64,000 nucleotides of DNA from Arthrobacter sp. 24S4-2 (GTDB lineage Bacteria > Actinomycetota > Actinomycetes > Actinomycetales > Micrococcaceae). A program made the translations under genes and the position numbers. Location of the stretch: assembly GCF_005280255.1 (NCBI RefSeq), contig NZ_CP040018.1, positions 5,456,001 through 5,520,000 of the forward strand. Direction: 5' to 3'. The notes beneath the pieces were generated by a model. That model had not been told where the DNA came from. It made no database searches and was given only the letters and a program-made list of their open reading frames with translations. Below are positions 16,675 to 24,569 of the stretch, piece by piece (within the stretch, counting starts at the first letter, position 1; the number at the start of each line of letters is the position of its first letter).

Positions 16675-17181
16675 ATGTCTCCCGAACGCTTCAGCGGGCC
16701 GCCTCCTCTTCTGGTCGGAGTGTTGCCCGGCCAGCATGCAGAGGTTCTGCGGTCCGCCACCGGACTTGCGGAAAAGATCGGCGCTCCGCTGCTGTGCGCG
16801 TACGTGGATGAGGCGAGCTACCTCGTGGAGTGGGACCCGGCGCGGTCAGCGCACCGGCTGTCCCTGCACCCGGATAAGGACGACGCCGACGTGCGGGCCG
16901 TGAGCGAAGAACTGCGTGGCGTGGTGGGGGCCGCCTGCGCCGGGAAAAACGTTGAATGGACGCTGCGCGTTTTGGCCGGCGACCCGGCCAGGGCTTTGGG
17001 GAGGGTCGCTGCGGAGGCCAACGCCGCCATGATCATCGTGGGGACGCCCGAGCGCGGCCTGGGGCACCGGTTATCGGCAGCACTCAACGGTTCCGTGGCG
17101 GCGTGGCTAACCCACCACCAGGACCGGCCGGTTCTCGTGGTGCCCGCCCACATGGGTGCCCACCGGGACGAACCCGGGTGA
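16675..17181 (+). CDS. universal stress protein (UspA-like, ATP-binding type)
   Basis: A 168-residue single-domain Usp. The family core is visible: PPLLVGVLPGQHAEVLRSAT at the start, HRLSLHPDKD in the variable part and, at the C-terminus, MIIVGTPERGLGHRLSAALN with GSVAAWLTHHQDRPVLVVP, giving the G-2x-G-9x-G-S nucleotide-binding motif of ATP-binding Usps. The start ATG at 16675 has a GGAG only 3 bp upstream; alternatives are weaker. Its stop overlaps the GTG start of the DinB-like gene (GTGA), so the two were translationally coupled. Likely a stress-response protein of the cytoplasm; partner unknown. Confidence 0.85.
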   Translation: MSPERFSGPPPLLVGVLPGQHAEVLRSATGLAEKIGAPLLCAYVDEASYLVEWDPARSAHRLSLHPDKDDADVRAVSEELRGVVGAACAGKNVEWTLRVLAGDPARALGRVAAEANAAMIIVGTPERGLGHRLSAALNGSVAAWLTHHQDRPVLVVPAHMGAHRDEPG

Positions 17182-17737
17182 CCTCAACACCGGGCAGCAT
17201 TCACCACGGCTACGAGCGCAATTGCCGGGAACTCGAGCGGTGGCTGGCCGCCGCGTCGGACACCGATCTTCGACGCCGCAGTGCCGGCACCCGCTGGACC
17301 AACGAAGAACTCCTGTTCCATATGGTGTTCGGCTACATGGTGGTGCAGGCGCTGCTGCCCCTTGTCCGCACCTTCGGCGCGCTGCCGCCCCGTTCAGCCG
17401 CGCCTTCGCCTCGATGCTCAACGCCGGAACTGCACCGTTCGACGTCGTCAATTACCTGGGGTCCAAAGCGGCGGCCCGCGTGTTCAACCGGAAGCGGATG
17501 GCCGCCAAGCTCCGACGGGTCACGCAGGCCCTCGAGCGGCAGATGGAGGGCGAGCCCGCTGCGTCGATGGCCCGGAGAATGTCCTTCCCTGACCGCTGGG
17601 ACCCTTTCTTCACACCGTGGATGTCGGTGGCTGATGTCTACGCCTACCCCATCCGGCACTTTGACTTCCATGCCGGGCAGCTCAGCCTTGGCCCCGGGCG
17701 CGCACCGGAGGGAAAGTCGGGACTTAAGACCCTGTGA
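17178..17737 (+). pseudogene. DinB-like metal-binding domain gene, interrupted by a 1-base frameshift
   Basis: Begins at GTG 17178 inside the Usp stop (GTGA). The first part reads MTSTPGSIHHGYERNCRELE and WTNEELLFHMVFGYMVVQAL; after ALPP at about 17390 the frame must shift to continue as FSRAFASMLNAGTAPFDVVN and end with YPIRHFDFHAGQLSL. The metal-site pattern of the DinB/YfiT superfamily is present: an early His in LFHM and a late HxxxH (HFDFH). The break falls in a run of four Cs (CCGCCCCG); adding one C restores 186 residues. It is either a recent null mutation or a sequence error. The family includes thiol-dependent transferases; substrate unknown. Confidence 0.75.
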
Positions 17738-18045
17738 AACTAAAGCGAAAGTACTTATTCGGGGTGGTAGCGCTCACCGCTGCCGCCAAGTATGCTGGAT
17801 TTCGCAGGAAGATGTTGTACCTGCCCCATAAGCTGCTCCGGAGTGCGTATCCCCCAATAACGCACTCCGGAGCTTTTTAAAGCACTGCAAGGTAACGCCC
17901 GGCCAGCTTTTCTGGTCATAGGCCGAAAGTGCGTAAATCCCAGGTGTGCGTGATCGCCCTGCCGAGGCTTTGCGTGTGAGCGAAACGCACTCCCGCCACG
18001 CAGAAAGGCCCCGCAATTCCAAGACCAAAACGTCACCTCAATCCG
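17738..18045. other. non-coding stretch with an orphan terminator
   Basis: About 300 bp without a supported gene, apart from the strong terminator at 17835-17878, which lies about 100 bp after the DinB-like stop. Downstream are several GTGCGT/ACGCAC repeats (17931-17992) that could pair, but I cannot define a structure. A small transcribed RNA ending at the terminator is possible and unproven. Confidence 0.4.
17835..17878 (+). terminator. strong intrinsic terminator
   Basis: A perfect 14-bp stem, GCTCCGGAGTGCGT (17835-17848) against 17860-17873, with an 11-nt loop and a following TTTTT (17874-17878). It is oriented to stop plus-strand transcripts from the Usp/DinB-like unit or from an unannotated short RNA starting nearby. 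Confidence 0.88.
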
Positions 18046-18702
18046 TTGATCCGCAAGTACCTCAAGGCCAGCCACCCCGCACAGGCAGAGGCCAGGGGCC
18101 TCGGCGAGCTCAAGCCGGTCGAGCCGGCCGCCCGGCGGGCAGGGGCGCCCCTCCTCGGCGATGATCAGGTCTACGTAATGAAGTACGGGAGGGAGTACCA
18201 CACGGCCTGGTGCCAGGTTGTGGCCGACAAATGGGGCCACGCACCCAGAGGACTGCTGGTGACCCTGTTGGCCGACGTCGGGGCGCGGACCCGGTGCACG
18301 GAATGCGACCGGCCATTGACGGCGGCCAGGGCGTCGCCTGCGCAGGACTACCAGATGCAACCGCGACCCACCCCGGAACCCCCGCCGCCTGAGGCGGTGA
18401 TCCCGCTGAGGGTCATTGGGATCGCCCATGGAATCCTCTTCCTGGCGGCGGGCCCGGAATATCAGGAACGCCTTAGGGAAACCACCCTGGAGCCAGCGAC
18501 GCCCCTGTCCGCGGACGGGCGGCGCGACGGCATGGTCGTACGGCTGGACGCCTCCCGCGCGGAACCACTCCTGGTTGTCCAGTTGGACCCCCGCGCAACG
18601 TTCCTGAATGGACCGTACCAGGTGCGCCTGCGTCGTCCACTGCAGCGTTCGGCGACCAAACCGTATGCCGTGGCGTCAGTCGAACCGGTGCCTCGGGCGT
18701 AG
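18046..18702 (+). CDS. hypothetical protein with a single CxxC knuckle
   Basis: A 218-residue open frame starting at TTG 18046 (MIRKYLKASHPAQAEARGLG); the start is weakly supported because no Shine-Dalgarno sequence is evident. The central part has VYVMKYGREYHTAWCQVVAD and TRCTECDRPLTAA, a lone Cys-x2-Cys that could be half of a zinc site together with the nearby His/Cys. A Pro-rich linker (PRPTPEPPPPEA) precedes a beta-rich C-terminal half. There is no signal peptide or membrane segment. I do not recognise the family. It sits upstream of the copper operon but is separated from it by the CsoR operator region. Confidence 0.6.
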   Translation: MIRKYLKASHPAQAEARGLGELKPVEPAARRAGAPLLGDDQVYVMKYGREYHTAWCQVVADKWGHAPRGLLVTLLADVGARTRCTECDRPLTAARASPAQDYQMQPRPTPEPPPPEAVIPLRVIGIAHGILFLAAGPEYQERLRETTLEPATPLSADGRRDGMVVRLDASRAEPLLVVQLDPRATFLNGPYQVRLRRPLQRSATKPYAVASVEPVPRA

Positions 18703-18739
18703 CACTTAGAACTTTAGGGCCCCTGCCGAGGAAAGCTGA

Positions 18740-18780
18740 TACCCCCTGGGGGTACTTGTTTTATACCCCTTAGGGGTATA
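18740..18780 (+). promoter_or_regulatory. two CsoR-type copper operators
   Basis: Two G/C-tract palindromes precede csoR: TACCCCCTGGGGGTA at 18740-18754 and TATACCCCTTAGGGGTATA at 18762-18780. Both match the TACCCC...GGGGTA form of CsoR operators. The second ends 10 bp before the csoR ATG, and a possible -10 TATACG (18777-18782) overlaps it, so CsoR binding would occlude the promoter and the csoR mRNA may be leaderless. Confidence 0.85.
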
Positions 18781-18790
18781 CGTTTGGCGT

Positions 18791-19138
18791 ATGGAATCAT
18801 CCGAAGACGCGGTCACCCCGCCCACGGACGCCACAGCCGTCCCGCAGCATGGCTACACCGCAAACAAAGAGGCGTACCTGCTCAGGCTTAAACGCATTGA
18901 AGGCCAGGTCCGCGGAATCGCCCGGATGGTCGATGAGGACAAGTACTGCATCGACATCCTCACCCAGGTTGCCGCGGTGAACAAGGCACTTCACGCAGTG
19001 AGCCTCGGCCTCGTTGAAGAGCACATCGGCCACTGCGTTGTCGGGGCGGCCTCGGAGCCTGATCCGGCCCTCCGCGCGGAAGCGATCGACTTCAAGGTCA
19101 AAGAGGCCACCAATGCCATCGGGCGCCTGCTGCGATAG
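18791..19138 (+). CDS. csoR: copper-sensing transcriptional repressor CsoR
   Basis: Copper(I)-responsive repressor of the CsoR/RcnR family: apo-protein binds the operator, and Cu(I) binding releases it. The 115-residue protein shows the four-helix family pattern (YLLRLKRIEGQVRGIARMVD, DKYCIDILTQVAAVNKAL) and the Cu(I) triad Cys53 (KYCIDI), His78 (EEHIGH) and Cys82 (HCVV). A tail KEATNAIGRLLR ends the protein. There is no ribosome binding site at normal spacing, which agrees with a leaderless start close to the promoter. It heads the csoR-copZ-copA operon and is expected to autoregulate through the two palindromes upstream. Confidence 0.95.
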   Translation: MESSEDAVTPPTDATAVPQHGYTANKEAYLLRLKRIEGQVRGIARMVDEDKYCIDILTQVAAVNKALHAVSLGLVEEHIGHCVVGAASEPDPALRAEAIDFKVKEATNAIGRLLR

Positions 19139-19213
19139 CGCCAACCCGCCCACTACGTCGTCAGGCTGGTCCACCCCGGCCAGCCCGGTACCGCCCAAAA
19201 CAAGGAGCAAGCC

Positions 19214-19444
19214 ATGAGCCCCGTATCCACCATCGTCAATGTGTCCGGCATGACCTGCGGACACTGCGTGTCCTCGGTCAGCGAAGAACTGGAGGCCCTG
19301 GACGGCGTGGAAGCGGTCGACGTCGACCTCAACGCCGGCGGTATCTCCACCGTCACCATCACGTCCGAGAAGACGCTTTCCCGCTCCGAAATCGGCGAAG
19401 CCGTGGCCGAGGCCGGATACCTGGTCGTTGCCAACGACGCCTGA
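19214..19444 (+). CDS. copZ: copper chaperone CopZ (HMA domain)
   Basis: A 76-residue single heavy-metal-associated domain. It carries SGMTCGHCVSSV with Cys15 and Cys18 as the Cu(I) ligands, followed by the beta-alpha-beta pattern GVEAVDVDLNAGGISTVTIT and ending AVAEAGYLVVANDA. It would shuttle Cu(I) in the cytoplasm to the CopA ATPase or to CsoR. The start has AAGGAGCAAGCC upstream of the ATG. It lies between csoR and copA, 75 and 38 bp from them, in one operon. Confidence 0.94.
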   Translation: MSPVSTIVNVSGMTCGHCVSSVSEELEALDGVEAVDVDLNAGGISTVTITSEKTLSRSEIGEAVAEAGYLVVANDA

Positions 19445-19482
19445 CCCTCTCCCACCACCCGCACGCAACGCAAGGACACCCC

Positions 19483-21881
19483 GTGAGTAACGAGCACCTG
19501 CTGAACCGGCCAGGGAGCCGGGTGATTGAACTCGACATCGAAGGCATGACCTGCGCTTCCTGCGTGAACCGGGTGGAACGTAAACTCGGAAAGCTCGACG
19601 GCGTCCAAGCCTCGGTGAACCTGCCCCTGGAATCCGCCCATGTCACGGCCCCGGCCGGCATCACGGACGAACAGATCACGGCCACCGTAGAAGCCGCAGG
19701 CTACAAGGCAAGGGTCCGCCCACCGCTCTACCCGAGCCCGACCATCGGTTCCGGTGAGCCACCCACGAGCGGCGACGCCGGTGGCGTGCGGCAGCATGCG
19801 TCTAGGGAGGAACGACCGAGCATGCAGAGCATGTCGCCGGTGACGCCGGTGACACTACGCCCGGTGATCACATGGCCCACGGTGGCGCCGCAGCCAAGTT
19901 GGCGCCGAGGCTCATCGCCGCGGCCATTCTGACCGTCCCGGTGTTCGCAATTTCGATGTTCCCGGCGTTCCAGTTCGCCAACTGGGGATGGGTGGCGGCG
20001 GGTCTCGCATTGCCCGTGGTGACGTGGACGGCCTGGCCCTTCCACCGTGCCGCCGCCGTCAACGCCCGGCATTTCGCCTCGACCATGGACACGCTGGTAT
20101 CCATCGGCGTCATCGCCGCCTACGCGTTCTCTGCCTGGCAGCTCCTCGCCGAGCCCCGCATGACCGAACACCCGGGCATGGAGATGGGCTCGGGCGGGCT
20201 CTACTTTGAAGTGGCCTCCGTGGTCACCACCTTCCTGCTGCTGGGCCGCTACCTGGAAGCCAACGCCAAGCAGAAAGCCGGCGACGCCCTCAAGGCGCTC
20301 CTGAACCTGGGTGCGAAGGATGCCACGGTACTGGCTGACGGCGCGGAGTTCAGCATTCCTGCCGGCCAGCTGGCGGTGGGTGACGTGATTGTGGTCCGCC
20401 CCGGTGAAAAGATCGCCACGGACGGCGTGGTCATCGAGGGTAATTCCGCGGTGGACGCCTCCCTGGTGACCGGCGAGTCGGTGCCGGTGGAAGTGGGCCC
20501 GGACAGCCCGGTCACCGGCGCCACCATCAACACGTCCGGCCGGCTGCTGGTCCGCGCCACCCGTGTGGGCTCCGAAACCACCCTGGCGCAGATGGCCCGG
20601 CTGGTGTCCCAGGCGCAGACGGGCAAGGCTCCCATCGCCCGCCTCGCCGACCGCATCAGTGCGGTATTCGTTCCGGTCGTGCTGGTCCTCGCCGTCATCA
20701 CTTTCGCCATATGGCTCCTGGTTGCGGGCCCGTCCGTCACTGATGCGGAACTGCGCGCGGCCTTCACCGCCGCCGTCGCCGTGCTGGTCATCGCCTGCCC
20801 CTGCGCACTGGGACTGGCCACGCCCGTCGGGCTGCTCACCGGAACCGGCCGCGGCGCCCAGCTGGGAATTCTCATCAAGGGACCGCAGGTGCTGGAGGAC
20901 ACCCGCACCGTGGACACCATCCTGCTGGACAAGACCGGCACTGTGACCACGGGGCACCTCGCAGTGGACGCCACCCAGGCCTTCGGAACTTACAGCAGCG
21001 CCGAGGTGCTGCGTCTTGCCGGCGCGGTGGAGGCCGCTTCCGAGCACCCCATCGCCCATGCCATCGCCGCCGCAGCGCTGTCCGCCGGGAGGGGGAACGA
21101 CGACGGCGGGCGCCTCCCCGCCGTCGAGCAGTTCCGTTCCGCTCCGGGCGGCGGAGTTGCCGGCAGCGTCGGGGGCCGCCTCGTCACCGCCGGGCGGACG
21201 GGCTGGCTGCAGGAAGACGGCATACCGGTCACCGCTCAACAGCAGGAGGCCCTCCGTACAACCGAAGAATCAGGCGCCACCGCCATCTGGGTCGCCGTGG
21301 ACGGGGAAGCGGCGGGGATTGTCTCGCTGCGCGACACCATCAAGCCGGGTTCGGGCGCTGCGATATCGCGGCTGAAGCAACTGGGCCTGCGGCCCATCCT
21401 GCTGACCGGCGACAACGCCGCGGTGGCCGCGCAGGTGGCCGCCGCCGTCGGGATCGACGCAAGGGATGTCTTTGCCGGCGTCCTGCCGGAGGGAAAGGTG
21501 GACGCGGTCCGCAGGCTGCAGGCCGGCGGGGCCACGGTCGCCATGGCCGGCGACGGCGTGAATGACGCCGCGGCCCTGGCACAGGCCGATCTGGGCATCG
21601 CCATGGGGTCGGGAACGGACGTGGCCATCGAAGCCGCGGACCTGACCGTGATGGGCAACGACCTGGGGCAGGTGGCACAGGCCATCGAGCTGTCCCGGCG
21701 GACGCTGGGCACCATCAAGACGAACCTGTTCTGGGCGTTTTTCTACAACGCCGTCGGCATCCCTGTGGCGGCGCTGGGGTTGTTGAATCCGATGATCGCC
21801 GGGGCAGCAATGGCCGCGAGCTCGGTGCTGGTGGTGGCCAATTCCCTGCGGCTCCGCAGCTTTGGCAGGCCCGCCCAATGA
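19483..21881 (+). pseudogene. copA: Cu(I)-exporting P1B-type ATPase CopA, split by a 1-base frameshift
   Basis: Copper efflux ATPase. GTG 19483 (AAGGAC upstream) starts an HMA domain with EGMTCASCVNRVERKLG; the frame continues to a stop at 19932 without reaching the ATPase. The ATPase part is in the -1 frame, readable from 19806 (GGTTEHAEHVAGD) through to 21881. It has eight expected membrane helices, the metal-site CPCALGLATP, the phosphorylation loop DKTGTVTTGH, the HP motif in EHPIAHAI, and the hinge GDGVNDAAAL. Adding one G to the run at 19805-19807 gives 799 residues, normal for CopA. The remaining 2 kb are undamaged, pointing to a recent lesion, a sequence error or recoding. If real, the ATPase would need to start at ATG 19872, which lacks a ribosome binding site. 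Confidence 0.85.
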
Positions 21882-21924
21882 GGTAGCCGCTGAACCAGGT
21901 AGCCGCTGACCGGGGCCGGGCGGC

Positions 21925-22197
21925 TCAGGCGGTGCCGTAGCGGACGGCCGCCCTGGCACGCGCCTTGGCGGCCTCCTCGTCCCGGTGCTTCGCCGGGGCA
22001 TGCGTCACCAGCGAAGCGAGCAGGTGCTCGGTAATATGGGCGATCTCGTGCACGGCACGGTTGAACGCTTCCTCGTTTGCCTTGGAAGGCTTGGTGCTGC
22101 CGCTAACTTTGCGCACGTACTGCAGCGCTGCGGCTTCCACCTCGGCCGACGTGGCATGGGGCTCAAAATTATGCAGGGTCCGGATGTTTCGGCACAT
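21925..22197 (-). CDS. DUF2277 family protein
   Basis: A 90-residue cytoplasmic protein with the family opening MCRNIRTLHNFEPHATSAEV and the central helix QYVRKVSGSTKPSKANEEAF followed by AVHEIAHITEHLLASL. Function of this family is not established; the conserved early Cys and His residues hint at metal or cofactor binding but this is inference. The gene is convergent with copA (43 bp apart) and stands alone. Confidence 0.88.
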   Translation of the reverse strand: MCRNIRTLHNFEPHATSAEVEAAALQYVRKVSGSTKPSKANEEAFNRAVHEIAHITEHLLASLVTHAPAKHRDEEAAKARARAAVRYGTA

Positions 22198-22423
22198 ATC
22201 CCTATGCTAGGCTCTGGACCGCCTGGGATCGAGGCCTGAGCCGCCTGCCTGTGGCCGGACCGGCACCCTGGCAGCAGTCCGCATGGCGGGTGCTGCATGG
22301 GGAGCGGTGCCCATCGACGGTGGTGGGGGCGCGGGATAGGTTCTAGGTAATGGATCTTCCGGATGAGCCGGGGGCCGCTGGGGAGCCGATCGGATCGGGT
22401 CCGTTGACTGAAGGAGAAAACTA

Positions 22424-22687
22424 ATGGCTATTTGGGGTGCAGACATTGCTCAGCTCAAGGCGCTGGGAACCAAGCTTCAGGCTGGTTCGTCCGAGATTGA
22501 GAAGCAGAAGTCGCAGCTGACGAAGGCTCTTGACGGCACCGACTGGAAGGGCCCGGACGCGGACAAGTTCCGCAGCGAATGGTCCGGTTCGCACGTCACG
22601 GCCCTGGCCAAGGTGGCGCAGGCGCTGCAGGAAGCCGGCAAGCAGGCTACCAAGAACGCTTCCCAGCAGGAAGAGGCTTCCCGCTAG
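22424..22687 (+). CDS. WXG100-family (ESAT-6-like) protein
   Basis: An 87-residue helical-hairpin protein. The turn motif is DGTDWKGPDADKFRSEW, with the W-x-G in DWKG, flanked by two amphipathic helices (LKALGTKLQAGSSEIEKQKS and HVTALAKVAQALQEAGKQA). A good AAGGAGAAAACTA site precedes the ATG. WXG100 proteins are usually exported as dimers by type VII (ESX/Yuk) secretion, but no FtsK/SpoIIIE-type ATPase or other ESX gene is in the window, so export would rely on a distant system. A strong hairpin follows the stop, so the gene is monocistronic. Confidence 0.9.
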   Translation: MAIWGADIAQLKALGTKLQAGSSEIEKQKSQLTKALDGTDWKGPDADKFRSEWSGSHVTALAKVAQALQEAGKQATKNASQQEEASR

Positions 22688-22712
22688 GAACGCCTCACCC
22701 GGGAGTATGTTG

Positions 22713-22752
22713 CCGGATGCCCCGGACGCAGCAACGCGTCCGGGGCATCCGG
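22713..22752. terminator. hairpin terminator after WXG100 gene
   Basis: A perfect 17-bp stem (22713-22729 with 22736-22752) with a 6-nt loop, followed by CCTTT. It sits between the convergent WXG100 and EamA genes and probably serves both directions. Confidence 0.82.
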
Positions 22753-22785
22753 CCTTTAACCGCCCAGACTCCCTTACGGCCCGGA

Positions 22786-23871
22786 TCAGGGGACGGGTTC
22801 GACGTCGTTTGCATGGTCCAGCGGGGCAGCTACGGCCGCGGGGGCGGGAACGCCGCTGGCGGCGCCGCGGAGTTCGTCCACGCGGACCAGAACCACTCCC
22901 CCGACGATCAGCACCCCGCCGAGCAGCTGGATGGGACCGGGAAGCTCTCCCAGGAGGAGCCACGCCCAGATCACGGCGAAGAGGACTTCGGTGAGCGACA
23001 CGAACGACGCCACCTTGGAGCCAAGTGCCCGTGCGGCAACGATGCCTGAGACGTAGGCCAGGACGGTGGCCATCACGATCAGCCCGCCCAACGAAACCCA
23101 CCAGGGCGTGACCCACGGCCCCAGCTTCGTGTCGGCAGTGCTGAACGCCATGGGCAGGAGCCCCGTGGCGGCGGTCAGCCACATGACGGCTGCGCCCACC
23201 ATCAGGCCTCCGGAAGCCAGCACTATGGGCGGGAGCGTGTCATTCTCCTTGGCCGTGATGAAGAAGTAGATCGCCAGGCACACCGCGGCGGCGATTCCCC
23301 ACAGGACGCCGACGAAATCGATCTTCACTGCACCGGTCAGGTCCAGCACCAGGACCAGGCCGCCCAGCGAAAGCAGCGTTCCCGCAATGGTGAGCGGGCG
23401 CGGCCGTTTGCGGCTCGCCGCCCAGAGCCACAGCACAATGATCACCGGGGCCAGGTACTCAAGGAGGAGCGCGACGCCCACGGAAAGGCGTGCCACGGCG
23501 TTGAAGTAGAACAGCTGGCAGGCCGCCACACCAATGAGACCGAACAGCAGGATGGTCAGCCAGTTGTCCTGCAGCTGGTGCCAGCGGCCGCGCAGTGCCG
23601 GGACCGCCGGGACCGCCAGGATCAGGGCAGCGCCGGTAAGGCGTGCGGTCACGGCCGCGCCGGGGGTCCAGCCGGTTTCCAGCAGGGCCTTGGCAAACGA
23701 ACCGGACAGTCCGAAGACGGCCGAGGAGAACAACGCGACACCCAGACCGGATGCCAGGAAGCCGCCGGCGGACGGTCGGGCGCCGGCTTGGGGGGCCGCG
23801 GACGGTCGGGCGGCTCCGGGCCGCGCTGTGCCTGTGAGGGACGCTTCGGCGCGTTTGCGTAGGGCAGGCAC
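22786..23871 (-). CDS. EamA/DMT-family membrane transporter
   Basis: A 361-residue drug/metabolite transporter with two EamA repeats and about ten membrane helices. Examples are VALFSSAVFGLSGSFAKALL, LTILLFGLIGVAACQLFYF and GVALLLEYLAPVIIVLWLW in repeat one, and IAAAVCLAIYFFITA and FVSLTEVLFAVIWAWLLLGE in repeat two. The N-terminal 35 residues are a basic/Ala-Pro-rich cytoplasmic tail, so the true start may be downstream. RhtA-like members export amino acids or their analogues; substrate cannot be deduced here. It is divergent from the CGNR regulator gene with a 71-bp shared region that carries a dyad, suggesting that the regulator controls it. Confidence 0.88.
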   Translation of the reverse strand: MPALRKRAEASLTGTARPGAARPSAAPQAGARPSAGGFLASGLGVALFSSAVFGLSGSFAKALLETGWTPGAAVTARLTGAALILAVPAVPALRGRWHQLQDNWLTILLFGLIGVAACQLFYFNAVARLSVGVALLLEYLAPVIIVLWLWAASRKRPRPLTIAGTLLSLGGLVLVLDLTGAVKIDFVGVLWGIAAAVCLAIYFFITAKENDTLPPIVLASGGLMVGAAVMWLTAATGLLPMAFSTADTKLGPWVTPWWVSLGGLIVMATVLAYVSGIVAARALGSKVASFVSLTEVLFAVIWAWLLLGELPGPIQLLGGVLIVGGVVLVRVDELRGAASGVPAPAAVAAPLDHANDVEPVP

Positions 23872-23899
23872 GGGTGCCTCCTGTCAGGAGTAAAGTGGG

Positions 23900-23918
23900 G
23901 TAATGGTCATGACATTAC
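23900..23918. promoter_or_regulatory. dyad in divergent promoter of EamA and CGNR genes
   Basis: GTAATGGTCATGACATTAC is an inverted repeat (GTAATG/CATTAC arms, 7-bp centre) located 28 bp from the EamA start and 24 bp from the CGNR start. It is a plausible operator for the CGNR protein. Confidence 0.5.
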
Positions 23919-23942
23919 GCCCGCATCCTGTAAGGAGTCAAG

Positions 23943-24500
23943 ATGGTTTTTGCCCCTGACACTGAAGTGGCCCTGCGCACCGTCGTCAGGCTGATCAACA
24001 GCGCGGCCAACGGAGAAGAGCATCTCGCCGCGGTGGGGGATTTGGACCGCTTCCTCCAGGAAGAAGGGTTCTCCGGCGCGAGGGCCCGGGACGCGGCCGA
24101 ACTGGCCAGCGTCCATAAGCTCCGGGGCCAGCTCACGGAGCTCTGGACCATGGACGAGGACACGGCCGTGGATACGGTCAACCGCCTGCTCCGGGAAGCC
24201 AACGCGCTTCCGCAGCTCATCAAGCACGATGAATGGGACTGGCACCTGCACGCCACTACGCGGGAGGCCCCGCTGGCGGACAGAATGAGCACCGAGGCCG
24301 CGATGGCACTCGTGGATGTGATCCGCAGCAAGGAGATGGACCGGATGCTGGTGTGCGCAGCGGAGGATTGCGATGCCGTGGTCCTGGACCTCAGCCGGAA
24401 CCGGTCCAAGCGCTACTGCGACACCGGGAACTGCGCCAACCGGGCGCACGTGGCGGCCTACCGGGCACGGAAGGCCGCCCCTAGGAGCGCGGGTCAGTAG
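23943..24500 (+). CDS. CGNR zinc-finger regulator, 3' end altered by IS insertion
   Basis: A 185-residue ABATE/CGNR-type protein: an N-terminal helical domain (residues about 5-125, including HKLRGQLTELWTMDED) and a C-terminal zinc finger with CAAEDC and CDTGNCANRAHVAAYRARK. These proteins are thought to be transcription regulators. AAGGAG precedes the ATG. The last codons overlap the left inverted repeat of the downstream IS1182-like element (from 24480), so the final residues (about RSAGQ and the TAG stop) are probably supplied by the element and the original tail lost. The zinc finger itself is complete, so function may be retained. Divergent to the EamA transporter, its likely target. Confidence 0.85.
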   Translation: MVFAPDTEVALRTVVRLINSAANGEEHLAAVGDLDRFLQEEGFSGARARDAAELASVHKLRGQLTELWTMDEDTAVDTVNRLLREANALPQLIKHDEWDWHLHATTREAPLADRMSTEAAMALVDVIRSKEMDRMLVCAAEDCDAVVLDLSRNRSKRYCDTGNCANRAHVAAYRARKAAPRSAGQ

Positions 24501-24503
24501 TCG
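24480..24503 (+). repeat. left terminal inverted repeat of the IS element
   Basis: Starts CCTAGGAGCGCGGGTCAGTA and matches the complement of the right end at 20 of 24 positions. It overlaps the CGNR stop codon. Confidence 0.75.
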
Positions 24504-24569
24504 GCCGGGTTCTTAAAACGCCGTGTGAATTGCCGGGGTGCGGGAGGGGTGGCTGGAAGAATCGGGAGT

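Noticed and set aside
17774..18028. An 84-codon minus-strand frame spanning the orphan terminator
   Set aside because: It runs through the perfect hairpin and shows no protein-like features.
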